Shown piece after piece: positions 63,986 through 64,000 of a stretch of 64,000 bases of DNA. This DNA is from CAWEFA01 sp963851385 (GTDB taxonomy: Bacteria; Bacteroidota; Bacteroidia; Bacteroidales; DTGW01): NCBI GenBank assembly GCA_963851385.1, contig CAWKPE010000008.1:1-64000 (forward strand). The letters are read 5' to 3'. Every line of letters begins with the position of its first letter. Positions within the stretch are counted from its first letter, which is position 1. Below the pieces are notes generated by a model that did not search any database, was not told the DNA's origin, and saw only the letters and a list, made by a program, of their open reading frames with translations. Position numbers and translations under genes: made by a program.

Positions 63986-64000
63986 ATGAGGAAAAATGAT
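63986..64000 (+). CDS. possible start of next cassette gene, cut by window end
   Basis: An ATG (MRKND...) begins 25 bases after E6, the distance seen for other genes in the array, and runs open to the last base. Only five codons are visible, so coding status is a guess. Confidence 0.2.

Overview
The window looks like a chromosomal contig from an AT-rich member of the Bacteroidota, most likely Bacteroidales-like. The reasons are a SusC/SusD pair, several type IX secretion (T9SS) C-terminal sorting domains, the futalosine menaquinone pathway, a DUF4492 gene beside cytochrome bd oxidase, TATCTTTG/TACATTTG-type -7 promoter elements and mostly absent Shine-Dalgarno sequences. No 16S or other decisive marker is present, so no genus is proposed.

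Region 1 (1-17.05 kb, + strand) is an arabinan utilisation locus. It holds a GH51 arabinofuranosidase cut by the window edge, a LamG/T9SS protein, a T9SS-secreted GH43 endo-arabinanase, SusC, SusD, two further GH43 arabinanases (one with a late in-frame stop), a lone response regulator, a sodium:sugar symporter and L-arabinose isomerase. Polymer is cut at the surface, imported by SusCD, trimmed, carried across the inner membrane by the symporter and isomerised to ribulose. araB and araD are not in the window.

Region 2 (17.1-44.3 kb) is mostly housekeeping: tcdA, a TatD hydrolase, a PAS histidine kinase with a Cys motif, cytochrome bd oxidase (cydA has three single-base frameshifts) with two small membrane proteins, asnB (frameshifted) divergent from an Lrp/AsnC regulator, ispE, glmM, two pseudouridine synthases, a PASTA protein, ddl, mqnB-mqnD, queD-folE and a 2-hydroxyacid dehydrogenase. 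It ends with an apparently exported AmmeMemoRadiSam set: a lipoprotein AmrB-AmrA fusion, a membrane spermidine-synthase-like protein, and a radical SAM enzyme with a Tat-like leader and a frameshift.

Region 3 (44.3-56.7 kb, - strand) has a nickel module (nikR, TonB receptor, nikM, nikN, nikQ, nikO) with a NikR operator candidate. Next come an AAA ATPase, the run DUF2520-kdsC-UbiA-maf, trxB, ogt, tRNA-Pro, an unknown gene and ywbE.

Region 4 (about 56.9 kb to the end, all + strand) is accessory DNA. Short unrelated genes (cupin-trmO-membrane protein, a PfkB kinase, a beta-barrel-like protein, DoxX, a T9SS protein with four near-identical repeats, a lipoprotein) alternate with six imperfectly palindromic elements of about 140-170 bp. 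Their ends resemble integron attC core sites (GCCCAAC...ATCGGCT and AGCCGA...GTTTGGGC). This looks like a gene-cassette array without a visible integrase and is the most interesting part of the window.

A caution applies to the whole sequence. Four genes are interrupted by a total of six frameshifts, and all six are repaired by removing one base. That one-sided bias points to residual insertion errors in the sequence rather than six independent gene losses.
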